64,000 nt of DNA from Puccinia triticina (GCF_026914185.1 NC_070563.1:6531001-6595000), one strand, 5' to 3'; counted from the stretch's first letter, positions 24,576 through 35,971 are shown. Numbers and translations are program-made. The notes: a model not told the origin generated them from the sequence alone.

Positions 24576-24599
24576 GATTAAGAGTCAGCTGTCTACCGA
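24576..24599 (+). promoter_or_regulatory. primer-binding site, complementary to a Lys tRNA 5' half
   Basis: The bases directly after the LTR, read as reverse complement, end GACTCTTAATC and begin TCGGTAG. In known tRNA-Lys(CUU) sequences the D-loop carries TCGGTAG and the anticodon region reads GACTCTTAATC, at nearly this spacing. The primer would be a tRNA cut in the anticodon arm and not the usual 3' CCA end. Half-tRNA priming is established for Drosophila copia and yeast Ty5 with initiator Met tRNA; a Lys half-tRNA here is inference. Confidence 0.65.
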
Positions 24600-24658
24600 C
24601 TCGCTAGCCTTTTTTCGACCTTTTAGACTTGACCCCTTTGGCTCATCATCTCCAGTTT

Positions 24659-27600
24659 ATGGTCAACACCCGACAAGAACAACCTGAGTTGACGGGACCG
24701 CTTCCTCCACCAACAAGAGCAAAGCGACCGAAACAGACAAAAGCCTACAAGGCACTTCTGAAACTTCCACCTCTACCTCCGTCTCCGATTGAGGAAAAAC
24801 CGGATCCATTGGAACACAATTGTCCACCGTCTCCTTTCATATCAGCTATATCCTACATCGTCTTGAAATCTTTAACTCGACAAATCAACAAGCTAAAATC
24901 GACTACAATAACATTTCCGAACGATAGCAGGGTTGTTAGAAATCCCTTTGGCCTGCCCATCACCACCATTATCCCATCACCTGAATACCGACCGAAGGTC
25001 AACATACCAAGGGACACAACACCCATTCTGTCCCCCCAATCTCCCGATTCCCCCCAGTCTCCCGATTTTCCCCAGTCTCCACAATCTTCATTGGGCCCGA
25101 TATCTGCAACATCTCAGACCCCATTCGTCGTAGATCCACCCACCATCCCCATGTCTCAAGCGAATACAACCGACATCTTGCCCAGAAACAAATTCTTGCA
25201 ACAGCCGAGTATTTACAAGTCAGAAGTGGACCCGTTATTGCCGGATGGATCGAATTTCAACAAATGGAAAAGAGGGCTTACGCACGTCGTTCTTCTCACG
25301 CTTGGCCACCCAAATTTCTTCGATAAGGTCGAGAATTACATCAAGTTATCCGCCCAAGAGAACACATGCCTATTGTATCTCATTCAAATCACAGTACATG
25401 ACGAACTTTCATCTCTTGTTGATTGATTCACGACCGGAACTGAAGCTTACAAGGCAGTTCAAACCAACTTCCAGGGGACTATTTGATTTTGTCAAATGGA
25501 ACTCATGGACAAATTACTGGAATTGCGAATTTCGGGGCCGTCAACTGATCCATCACAGATTCCTGGCCTGTTCAACAAATTATTCGATATCTTCTCAGAC
25601 CTTCAAAAAGTCGGAGCGGCCCTTTCCCCTCTTGTTGAGAGTCTCATTTTACAATCCATCGTCCCACCTCCGGCCTCCATGTCTCGGTCACAGTTATTTC
25701 AAAACATATCTTTGCAACTTGGACAAAAAGCGGAAGTTACGGCTAGAGATATCCAGACGATTATCATTTCCGCGTATGGCGAAACGGTACGATTCGATTC
25801 ATCAACTTTGTCAATCCCCTCGGTATACCGGACCTGGCCCAACCAACCACCTGCAAACATCCCGAATTGGAATGCTGCGACACAACCCAACGCACGACTT
25901 CAACAACCGGCGAGATCTCAACGTCAACCGACTCAGCAACGACCATCTGTACCACAACCCAACCAGCAACGCAACCAAAACGTTGGTACTCCAGGGAATC
26001 CAACTATTGACGATATCGCCTCGGCTATCAACAACATACAACGGGGCAACACTGGTCCCAACGATCCCAACCTTCTCGCCGGCAGACCTTGCCTATACTG
26101 TGGGGTATCAGGACATTGGAGATCGACTTGTCCGACTCTCCGCAGGGACGCCGGCCTGCAGTTGCCCAATACCCCCGCACCTGGTCGCCCCGCTTCCGGT
26201 TTCGCCCGTCAAGCTGCGCCTCCGAACGACCCACCCACCCGTCCTGAAGAGAATGCGGCGGTTCAATTGGCGGTGGGTGCGGATGTGACAGGCACAGCTG
26301 GCGTTGGCACTGTGTTGGATTCTGGGGCAACCCACCACGTGAGCGGATCTCTCCCTGATTTTTCCTTTTTAACAGCGCTGCGACCCTCCATGAGACTGAA
26401 CCTTGCGTCTTCGACGGGATTCATGACGGCGACACATAGTGGACACCTCAGGATAACCAATGGGGCTGGTACCCTAGCAATTCCCAAGGTTCTGTACAGC
26501 CCGGAAATGACAGGCACTCTTCTTAGCCTCGGCCAACTCATTGATTCGGGTTTTAAGCCGACTTTCCTCCCGAATAACAACATTCTCTTGGCGTTGCCTT
26601 TTTTGACTTTCACGGCTCAATACCGCAACCGATCTTGGCTTGTTTTTCCCGATTCATTTCATCCTTGTTCCGCTCTCGTCAGAAATATTTCGACTTCTAT
26701 TTCTTCTTCACCTTCTTTTGATTGGCACTGTCGTCTGGGACATGTCTCGGACGCGATTGTCAAAGATTTTCTCAAGCGTTTTGTCCCCAATTTCGATCTC
26801 AAAACCTGGACACCGTTCATATGCGAATCATGCAAACAATGTAAGAGCGAGCGACGACGTCACCACCTGCCAGAAGTCGTTCCCATGGAATCTAGACTGG
26901 ACCTTATGGTCACAGATGTCCTCGGCCCACTTGACGCAGATATACACGGCAATAGATTCCTGTTGACGGTCCGGGACCACGCGACCACATTCTCTTTTGT
27001 ATTCGCCATGAAATCCCGATCCGAAGTTCTGACTATCATCATCTCATTAGTAAAAAAGATCATTTCTCATTTCAAATCAGCTCCTAATTTCTCATTTCAA
27101 ATCAGCTCCTAAATACATCCAATGCGATAATGCAAAAGAATACACAACCCAATCCTTTCAAAACTATCTCTCATCAGTCGGTACTTCAATCATCTTCACT
27201 TCGCCTTATACCCCCAAACAGAATGGTGAAGCGGAACGCCTGAATCGCACACTAGGCGACATTGCTCGAACGACTCTGAGGCATTCGCACATGCCAGAAA
27301 CTCTGTGGTCTTACGCCTACAGGTGTGCATGCTTCTTGATTAACCGGCTTCCTAACGCTCGATGCAAGACAAGTCCTCTCGAACTCTGGTCAGACAGAAA
27401 ACCGTCTGCAGAATGTTTCTATCCCTTCGGTACCAAGGCGTGTGTACACATCCCGAAGGAGCGTCGCAGGAAGATGGATCTCCGGGGTTGGACGGGGTAC
27501 TTGGTGGGATACCAGGACAATGAGCGAGGCTGGTTTTTTTGGAACCCGACAACGAAGAAGGTCGTCAACTCAGAGTGTGCTGAGTTTTTTGACTATCAGG

Positions 27601-29258
27601 GAAAACCACTGATTAACACACCCACACAATCTTCTGACGCATCTTCCATTCGTAGGGCTCTTGTCCTTGGCCAAGAAAAAACAAAAGAAACATGTGATGC
27701 TCAAGACAATCAAATCGACAATATCCAGGCGATTTCCGATGCAGAAATTCCAATCAATCTGCGCCAGGCCCTACGCGGTCCTGCAAGTGATCAATGGCGA
27801 ACCGCGTGTATATCTGAATGGGATCAGCTGGTGGAAATCGACACTTTCGACATTGAAGAAAAGGAACGGAAACACTCCATCGGCACTCGTTTTGTTTTCG
27901 ACATCAAGCGCAAATCGGACGGTACAATCGAGAAACTGAAAGCCTGGTTTGTGGTCCGAGGTTTCAAACAGCGACTCGGCAGAGACGTAAAATCAACATT
28001 CGCACCCACAGCTTCACTTACGACGCTCAGACTACTCATTACCCTCGCCATCAAGAAGAAATGGAGGATCAATTCATTCGACATCACGGGCGCTTTTGTA
28101 CATAGCCCTATTGACGAGACAATGTACGTCGATCCACCAGTCAAACTTTTTCCGCATCTTGCGGGTAAGGTCGTGAAACTCAAAAAAGCACTTTACGGTA
28201 CGCGTCAGGCCAGCAGATGCTGGTGGAAACATTTTAAAGGTCTGTTACAAGGGTGGGGATTTGACTGCGATGAAGTCAAGGAGTGCCTTTACAGATACAA
28301 AAAAGGCGACTCGGTCATCATCATTTGGATTCACGTCGATGACGGGATAGTGTTCAGCAATGACCCATCAGCTCTTGGCTTGTTACGCGGCAATATGGAG
28401 AAGAACCTACGAGTGAGATGGGACGACAAACCAGATAAACTAGTTGGTATCAAATTGGATTATGAAGACAACACCATTATTTTGAGTCAACCCTTCCTGA
28501 CGGATCAAACGGTCGCAAAGTTTCAAGAACTAGTCCAGCCAGTCATTGTCCCAACCTACACACCTCTCGTGGATAACAACTTGACGACATCGAACAAGGA
28601 GCCGATTGATGCAACTCTATACCAATCCCTGATTGGATCCCTAAACTACATTGCTCTCGGATCGAGGCCGGACTTAAGCTATTCAGTAAACTATCTGGCG
28701 CGTTTCAGCGCAAATCCGGATGAAACTCATTGGAACGGTCTCAAACACTTAGTTCAGTATTTGGCGACGACGAAGGACAAACGGTTAAAATTGGAATGTA
28801 CGGATGACCATCTGATTACTTGGTCCGATGCAAGCTGGGGAGGCGAATACCAGCGCTCGACATCAGGTTTCATAATCACATTTTTTGGCAGCCCCATTGC
28901 GTGGGGTTCTCGACGACAGAAGGTCGTGGCGACTTCGACATGCGCTGCGGAATTCATTTCGATTGGATCATCAATGGACTTCCTTCTTTTCCTCATACCG
29001 ATTGTACAATCTCTCGACATCAATCCGAACTTGATTCTCAAATGCGACAATCGGGCGGCGGTTCTGGTATCCGACGACAATGCCTCGAAAGGACGAATGA
29101 AAAGTTTAGAAAGGAACTTCTTTTTTGTTAACGATGCGGTACGCGAACACAACATCAAGCTTGAATGGGTATCAACTTCTGACAACATCGCTGATTTCTT
29201 CACTAAACCTCTCAAGACAACTCTCCATTCCATTTCCATGAAGAAGATTTTCCGATGA
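24659..29258 (+). pseudogene. copia Gag-Pol polyprotein, broken
   Basis: Start at the first in-frame ATG. Gag has a Pro/Ser-rich N-terminus. Two in-frame TGA codons fall at 25424-25426 and 25484-25486, within a Gag segment that is otherwise well conserved in character. Then come a CCHC zinc knuckle (CLYCGVSGHWRSTC, about 26090-26131), the protease motif DSGA (about 26318), the integrase zinc-binding region with HxxxxxC and CxxC (26720-26840), and the integrase core with Asp near 26912, Asp near 27126 and Glu near 27230. A 25-bp tandem duplication at 27063-27112 shifts the frame between the first two core residues. Reverse transcriptase has FDITGAF and HVDDG, with His where Tyr is usual; RNase H has WSDASWGG and LKCDNRAAV. 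It stops at 29258. Both reading frames join cleanly if one duplicate is ignored. Confidence 0.9.
27063..27112 (+). repeat. 25-bp tandem duplication in integrase
   Basis: Two perfect consecutive copies of a 25-base unit starting TTTCTCATTTCAAATCAG (27063-27087 and 27088-27112). As 25 is not a multiple of three it shifts the frame and brings in a stop. Confidence 0.95.
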
Positions 29259-29370
29259 TACAGTTTCTCAATGTTTTTATCATTTCTTAATTCCGCTTTC
29301 ATCACACCTATATTTTTAACCTTCATTTTTCCATTTTTTCAGTCTAATTGTATTTAGAGGTGTGGAGTTT

Positions 29371-29380
29371 GAGGGGGGGG
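29371..29380 (+). promoter_or_regulatory. polypurine tract of the copia element
   Basis: GAGGGGGGGG immediately precedes the 3' LTR, the expected place for the plus-strand primer. Confidence 0.85.
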
Positions 29381-29479
29381 TGTTGTAGTGTGGGGTGGAC
29401 AAACTCCACATTTGGAGTATCAGGAGACAAGAGGAGGTCGGGGAGGAGCAATGTAAAGGGAGGGTTTTTAGCCTCAACA
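29381..29479 (+). repeat. copia 3' LTR, 99 bp
   Basis: Identical to the 5' LTR except for one base in the GAGGAGGTNGGGG segment. Followed by target repeat GTTTC at 29480-29484. Confidence 0.95.
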
Positions 29480-29484
29480 GTTTC

Positions 29485-30453
29485 TGTGAGCCTGAGTCTC
29501 TATAGTGACAGCAGGACACAAGAAATGGGGGGGCAATAGTTGGATTTCTTGGGATAAAGAAATTACAACTATAATAGAAAAAAGAGAAAGAGAGAGAGAA
29601 ACCAAGCAGGATAAGAAGGAAGAGAAGTACTAGGTTATTCTAGTGGGAATGCACGTCCACTGGCAATGCTACTCTTCAGAAGAGTGCTGCTAATCTGTGC
29701 AAGAAGTGCTACAGCTTCCTCTCAGGAGGGTATCGGGATTAGATAAGTCTTAATCCAGCCACAGTTTTTTAGACTTCTCTCTGGACAGTCAAGGTTCTTA
29801 ATGGGAAACCTGAGGGACAGCCCTGAACCTAGATTTTGAGGCAAAGGCCTGATGATAAGAAGGGACAGCCCTGTGATCAAGATGGAGGCAAAGGCCTATA
29901 GATTTGGAGGGACAGCCCTGTGATCAAGGAGGAAGCAAAGCAAGAAGAAAAGGCAGATCCAGCAAGACACAGAGTTGTACCTCTGAGATAAACAAGGTTC
30001 AGTGAAAGAGGTTACTTACTGTCAATATCCTAGGCGCCTGTGACGGTAGGTATACTGGGAGTATAGTAGGCTCTTTGGTGGTGATCCTGGAGTTATCTGG
30101 GTGGTGGTTCTGGTGTGCTGAAGTCTGTGGATCCGCCTCAGGCAAGGGGGATCCTGACTACGAAAATTTTCACAGTTTGCTTATGTAATTTACATATGTA
30201 CATGTGGTTTGGCGCGCCTAGTAGCGCTGACACGTCACAACTGCGCAAGGGCGCTACAACTCAGTAACTCAGGGAAGGAGTATAGTTACAATGAATTGGT
30301 AAGTTGTAACTAGGGTTAAAATTGCATGAGGAAACAGAATATGAAGTCAAAACAGGGATATCTCTTAAGATGAAAAAGATATAAAGTAATTTATATGTAA
30401 CAAAGGTAGAACAGGCAGCTTTTAGGTCAGCTGTGATGACTCTAAGGCTGACA
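29485..30453. mobile_element. solo LTR, 969 bp
   Basis: It begins TGTGAGCCTGAGTC and ends GACTCTAAGGCTGACA, so the termini form an imperfect inverted repeat opening TG and closing CA. The sequence GTTTC lies on both sides (29480-29484 and 30454-30458), and the interrupted 174-bp repeat resumes directly afterwards. No coding sequence is present. The simplest reading is a single LTR left by recombination of a longer retroelement. It abuts the copia 3' LTR, separated only by the shared 5-bp target. Confidence 0.75.
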
Positions 30454-30458
30454 GTTTC

Positions 30459-31093
30459 CAACTATCACCACTTTGGTAGTTTCTTGGTGTTTCTGCCACT
30501 ATATCTCATCCCAGCGTGGGAATCCTTCTGCCATATGGTTTCCAAAATTTTCAAAAGCCCCCAAAGTTTCATTATGTACCTTTACTGACCACAAAACCTC
30601 CCAATGTAGCAGCTACATTCTGATCAGTTCCCAAATATCACTACTTTGGTAGTTTCTTGTTGTTTCTGCCACAATATCTCATCCCAGAGTGGGAATCCTT
30701 CTGCCAGATGGTAGCCAAAATGTTTACAAACCCTCAAAGTTTAATTCTGTACCTTGACTGACCACAAAACCCCCAAACGTAGCAGCTATAGTCTGATCAG
30801 TTCCCAAATATCACCACCTGGTAGTTTCTTGGTGTTTCTGCCACTATATCTCATCCCAGCGTGGGAATCATTTTGCCAGATGGTGACAAAAATGTTGAAA
30901 AGCCCTCAAAGTTTCATTCTGTACCTTTACTGACCACAAAACTCCCAAAGCTAGCAGCTATAGTCTGATCAGTTCACAAATATCACTACCCGGTAGTTTC
31001 TTGGTGTTTCTGCCACTATATCTTATACCAGCATGGTAAATAACCCGCCATATGGTTACCAAAATGTTCACAAGCCCCCAAAGTTTCATTATG
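30459..31093 (+). repeat. ~174-bp tandem repeats, forward array, second part
   Basis: About 3.6 more units in the same orientation as 23948-24476, starting mid-unit where the first part was cut. Adding both parts gives about 6.6 forward units. Confidence 0.85.
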
Positions 31094-31095
31094 TA

Positions 31096-31781
31096 CAGTG
31101 CCCAGAAGAAAGTTTTCATGAAATTTCTTTTGACTAGAAAACATACAAACCATGCCTGTTGAGTTCTGATTTATTGGGAGGATGGACAGAAAGGTTCCAA
31201 AAGAATGAACATAAGTAACGTTTTTGGAAAAAATAAGTGCATACTAGCTGAAAATGTTTTTTCATTAAATGATAATTTTGGAAAATCTTTAATACTATTC
31301 CAAAAAAACCATGAATAATCAGAATCAATAAACTGGCATGTGACTTGAATGATAATAAATGAAAAAAATGAATCCCAAAATCCATCCTAAGTTTTTGTGG
31401 GCAGGGAAAGGACATCCAAAATTTCAAATTTGCACTGCAGGTAACAAAAAAACAGTGTCTGGGGTGTTTTCACTGCCAACTAAAATTTAGGATGGATTTT
31501 GGGATTCATTTTTTTCATTTATTATCATTCACGTCACATGTCAGTTTATTGATTCTGATTATTCATGGTTTTTTTGGAATAGTATTAAAGATTTTCCAAA
31601 ATTATCATTTAATGAAAAAATATTTTCAGCTTGTATGCACTTATTTTTTCCAAAAACATTACTTATATTCATTCTTTTGAAACCTTTCTGTCCATCCTTC
31701 CAATAAATCAGAACTTAACAGGCATGGTTTGTATGTGTTCTAGTCAAAAGAAAATTCATGAAAACTATCTTCTGGGCACTG
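31096..31781. mobile_element. palindromic Tc1/mariner MITE
   Basis: The element starts CAGTGCCCAGAAG, ends CTTCTGGGCACTG and is flanked by TA on each side. Its two halves are near-perfect inverted repeats of about 300 bp meeting near 31435-31480. The disrupted repeat unit reads ATGTACCTTTACTG in its other copies, so uninterrupted sister units in the same array show the empty site and confirm a TA duplication. CAGT-type ends and TA targets are typical of Tc1/mariner. It has no transposase; the mirrored open frames are antisense images of each other. Confidence 0.9.
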
Positions 31782-31783
31782 TA

Positions 31784-32920
31784 CCTTTACTGACCACAAA
31801 ACCCCCAGATGAGATATAGTGGCAGGAACACCCAGTCACTACCAAAGTAGTGATATTTGGGAACTGATCAGACTGTAGCTGCTACATTTGGGGGTTTTGT
31901 GGTCAGTAAAGGTAAATAATGAATCTTTGGGGGCTTGCAAAAATTTTGGTCACATTTGGCAGAAGGCTTCCCACGCTGGGATGAGTTATAGTGGCAGAAA
32001 CACCAAGAAACTACCAGGTAGTGATATTTGGGAACTGATCGGATTGTGCCTGCTACATTTGGGGGTTTTGTGGTCATTAAAGGTACATAATGAAACTTTG
32101 GGGACATTAAAACATTTTGGTAACCATCTGGCAGAAGGATTCCCATGCTGGGATGGATATAGTGGCAGAAACACCAAGAAACTACTAAAGTAGTGATATT
32201 CGGAAACTGACTAGACTGTAGCTGCCACATTGGGGAGTTTTGTGGTCAGTAAAGGTACATTATGAATCTTTGAGGGCCTGTAAACATTTGGTAACCATAT
32301 GGTCAAAGGATTCCCACGCTGGGATGAGATATAGTGGCAGAAACACCAAGAAACTACCAAAGTGGTGATATTTGGGAACTGATCAGACTGTAGCTGCTAC
32401 ATTTGTGGGTTTTGTGGTCAGTAAAGGTATATATTGAAACTTCTGGGGCTTCGTAACATTTTAGTAACCATATGGCAGAAGAATTCTCATGCTGGGATGA
32501 GACATAGTGGCAGAAACACCAAGAAACTACCAAAGTAGTGATATTTGGGAACTGATCAGACTGTAGCTGCTATATTTGGGGGTTTTGTGGGCAGTGAAGG
32601 TACATATTGAACCTTTGGGGGATTCTAAACATTTTGGTCAGGATCTTGCAGAAGGATTCCGACGCTGGGATGAGATATAGTGGCAGAAACAGCAAGAAAC
32701 TACCAGGTAGTGATATTTGGGAACTGATCAGACTATTGCTGCTACATTTGGGGATTTTCTGGTCAGTAAAGGTCCAGAATAAAAATTTGGGGGCTTGTAA
32801 ACATTTTGGAAAACACATGGCAGAAGGATTCCCATGCTGGGATGAGATATAGTGGCAGAAACACCAAGAAAATACCAAAGTAGTGATATTTGGCAACTGA
32901 TCAGATTGTAGCTGCTGCTT
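31784..32920 (-). repeat. ~174-bp tandem repeats, reverse array
   Basis: About 6.5 units of the same repeat in the opposite orientation (motif GATCAGACTGTAGCTGC at intervals of ~171-174). The orientation switch is near 31807. The unit number nearly equals that of the forward array. Confidence 0.85.
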
Positions 32921-33626
32921 AATGGATGCAACCCCAAACACAATATTTCTGGGTTTCAAATGCAGAAAAATTCTTCAATGAAATTTTATGCTGAAATATT
33001 CCTCATCAATCTGTGGTTGATAACAAAAGTAGATAAAAAAAGAACCTGACAAAAATATTCTAAACCATGGTAAACTAATTTCAAAAAGGCCATCTATGCA
33101 TGTAGCACTTCAAGTATGATGTGCAATATCTTCAGGAAGTTCAACCAACCAAATTAACAATGTGTGCAGGATGGTATCATGAGATAGGTCAGGGGTCAAT
33201 GTTTTTCCTTATTTGAACAAAAGTAGATTCGGAGACTTCTGATAACATCAATTGTTGAAGTAAAAAAAACGGAAAAAAATCTGAGACCCCTCAGCCACCC
33301 TGGATTAATCCTAAAACTTGCAATGTCTTTTTTTCATGCAGAATTGAATGGTGTATGTAGAAAGTTATGAATGTTGTCAGGCAAAAAAAAAAAAATCCTG
33401 TGGCTTGAAGCTAACACAGTGGGAAGGAGAGAGATTATGGAAGAGCATAAGGAGACACGGAACACAGAAAAAGTTATCAAGAGGAATAAAAAAAATTGAT
33501 CAATATAAATTGATCAATATACGCTATATTGATCAATATACAACATCACAAATTCATCCATCTTGGTAGTGGGGGACGTGGTTTGGCCGGGGTTGGGTCC
33601 GACCTCATGTCCTAGCTGTCAGAGAT

Positions 33627-34492
33627 CAAAGACTAGCACATCAAATCGAATTGATTTGAGTATTTGTATTCGATTTGAGTCGAATAATGCCTAGGCAAAT
33701 TTAAGCTCAAATATTTGAATAAATTCAAATAATGGCTCAAAGGGGCGCGTAGAGGGCCAATGCAAGCATTTCTGGGGCCCAAAGGCCCCAGATGAGTTTG
33801 AAAAGGCCCAAAAGTGGGTCAGCTACGCTAACCATAGCTTTTAGTGTAGTGTAGCGCAGGGCAAATGCACTCTTTTTTAGCGTAGTGTTATCAGAATTGT
33901 GTGCATCTGCGCTGCACTATGCGCACATCTGCGCTGACGCTACGTGCACAGGGTGCAAAGCTATTTTAGCTTTTAGCATAGTGTTAGCACAGATACATTT
34001 TAGATTTTAGTGTAGCGTTAGCACAGATACGCGCAATTGCGCTAATGCTAAGCACGCAGGGCGCAAAAGAGCGCACGCTACGCTGCGTCCGCCACTATCA
34101 AAATTGTGTCTGCCACTATAAAAAGTGCGTCCACCACTATCAAAAGTGTGTCTGTCACTATCAAAAGTGTGTCCGCCACTATCAAAAGTGCGTCGGCCAC
34201 TATCAAAAGTGTGTCCGGCACTCTGAATAGTGCGTCCGCCATTATGAGATATGCCTCCGGCAACATTTTAAGCTTCTTTGGCACAATGATATTTTTGAAG
34301 GATGACCTTCTCAAAAATTTATGGCCCAGAAATGGGCCAAAAGAAGTCAAAAACACAAAAAATGTAATTTTTTGGTGTTTTTAATGTATTTTGGAAGTTT
34401 TTCCGTCAAATATCTCCAAATACTTGAATATTTGACGAATCAGTATTCAAGGGGCCCAAAAAACACTTTGAATACCACTGTGCTAGTCTTTG
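33627..34492. mobile_element. hAT MITE, 866 bp
   Basis: Terminal inverted repeats CAAAGACTAGCACA and TGTGCTAGTCTTTG with perfect 8-bp flanking repeats TCAGAGAT (33619-33626 and 34493-34500). An 8-bp duplication and CA...TG ends fit the hAT superfamily. The interior is GC/AT mosaic, has subterminal ATTTGAAT-like motifs and a 21-bp minisatellite, and encodes no protein. It sits 55 bases from the right end of the CACTA-like foldback element. Confidence 0.9.
34080..34245 (+). repeat. 21-bp minisatellite in the hAT MITE
   Basis: About eight units of GTGTCCGCCACTATCAAAA with period 21. It is open in several frames because the period divides by three. The units abut without spacers, so this is not a CRISPR array. 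Confidence 0.85.
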
Positions 34493-34905
34493 TCAGAGAT
34501 GGGGCACTGCCTTGTCTGCAGGGCCCTGATCAGGCAATTTGCCGTCACCTGGGGGCATTTTGGCGTCAATCCGGCCCGCGCGTTGTCTGGACAGGATGGA
34601 TCTACATCGATCGCTCCCGCCGTGTATTTAGTATGTGAGAGGGAGAGGTTCGAGCAAGGGAAGCGATGTCATCAGGAACTGGACCAATAGCAGAAATGAT
34701 GATGTCATTATAGAAAGGGCTAGGATTGTAATTGGTCAAAAAGAAATTGACCGCTAGAGCTCAACAGGGATCATCAGATCAGGCCCAAACTTACCTCTGG
34801 TGCGTAAACGAGCAGCTTAACAAAGCCTCACTGTGAGAGCCCCAAAGGGGCAGCCCCGCAGGGTCTCTGTCTCACAGAGGGAGGTCGCACTCGCGCCCCT
34901 GCCCC

Positions 34906-34945
34906 GAACTTAGCTAAGTCCCTCAATCAGAGGCGCGCGAGCGCT

Positions 34946-34978
<33 letters not shown>

Positions 34979-35463
34979 GCCCTACCTCGCAAATGAGTAG
35001 GCAGCAGATGTCTGTTTTCAGCCTTTTTTGCTTGTCCCTCCGTTGAGGCTACGCAAGGACAGCTGGGGCCAAGTCAGCTGCTTCAAGAAATAGCCAAGAA
35101 GCATGGCTCTCTGCTGGTATCTTTCTTTTACCTGTAACACATGAGCTTGATTTTTAAAAAAATAAATAAGAGCTGCTAGGTTTTGACAGGTGTCAAAAGT
35201 ATGGCTTTGACCAAGGCCTGTTTGAACAATGCCCTCCCAAAACCCATGGACTCCTTTTTGTTTCATTTGGGATTCAAGAGTGTTTTTGGAGGGATCCGAT
35301 CTCAGGAAGGTGGAAAGTGAAAGGGCAGATGTAGGCGGACAAATCTGTCTGCTCAGATTTTTGATGGCTTTTACTTGAGTCGAGATATCAAGAGTTGAAG
35401 ATTTTGAAAATTTTCCCCAGCCAAATGGGATTTCTGCTGCCTACTGTTTTGCGAGGTAGGGTG

Positions 35464-35495
<32 letters not shown>

Positions 35496-35535
35496 AGCGC
35501 TCGCGCGCCTCCGATCGAGGGACTTAGCTAAGTTC
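34906..35535. repeat. inverted repeat pair with ~100-bp arms
   Basis: The arms 34906-35008 and 35431-35535 are near-perfect inverted copies, each containing a smaller palindrome around AAGTCCCTC and GAGGGACTT plus a GC-rich CGCGAGCGCTGTCGCG block. The ~420-base centre shows no gene. It resembles a foldback or MITE built from the small hairpin family. Target repeats were not found. Confidence 0.7.
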
Positions 35536-35971
35536 GCCCCTGCCCCCCGGCAGGCGAGGTACTTGTGCTAAGTTCGGTGCGTGACGGGTTTTTACTTGCC
35601 ACTCGATTTCGAAATGGGTTTGAAGCTTTTTTAAGCCAGTAACAAAAATGATAGATATTGATTTCAAACAAATATCAAAACATTTCCAGAATAATCTTAA
35701 AACACTGTTTAAAATTGGGCCAAAATGTCAGTCCTGGTGAATGAAGCTGTGCTACGTACAGCATTTGCGGCCGGGCTTAATTGCCTGCACTTCAGGTACA
35801 CATTTCATTACGAGTGGTGGGGGTTCCCTGACAAAAGGGCTCTACAAATCTTCACCTTAAAATCCTGGCCCTCTCGGTCGTATTTTTCGGTATTAGACTT
35901 GTCTAGATTCATTCCTTTCCCAACTCGCCACTTAACTGAAGAATCGCTCAACCTGCTTCTGATTCATAAAT

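Larger units (their letters stand above)
24477..29479 (+). mobile_element. Ty1/copia LTR retrotransposon
   Basis: 5003 bp bounded by two 99-bp LTRs (24477-24575 and 29381-29479) that differ at one base. The ends are TG...CA and GTTTC flanks both sides (24472-24476, 29480-29484). A purine tract with eight G lies just before the right LTR. The internal region encodes one Gag-Pol frame in the order zinc knuckle, protease, integrase, reverse transcriptase, RNase H. Integrase before reverse transcriptase defines the copia group. The near-identical LTRs imply a recent insertion, yet the polyprotein is broken in three places. Confidence 0.95.
23267..33571. mobile_element. large CACTA-like foldback element interrupted by three later insertions
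   Basis: The left end starts CACTACCAAGATGGATG and the right end finishes CATCCATCTTGGTAGTG. The outer ~650 bases of each arm match as inverted repeats (for example the GATCAATATA-rich patch at 23315-23345 and 33495-33530), followed inward by arrays of a ~174-bp repeat in opposite orientation. Removing the copia element, the solo LTR and the mariner MITE leaves two arms of about 1.8 kb that meet near 31807 with almost no loop. The flanking triplets are GAG and GGG, so a 3-bp duplication is only approximate. No transposase is encoded; it would depend on an autonomous relative. Confidence 0.75.

Noticed and set aside
31134..31680. Two hydrophobic open frames of similar sequence on opposite strands
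   Set aside because: They are mirror images from the palindromic mariner MITE.
34080..34245. CRISPR-like regular repeat
   Set aside because: Repeats of 21 bp abut without spacers in a eukaryotic MITE; it is a minisatellite.
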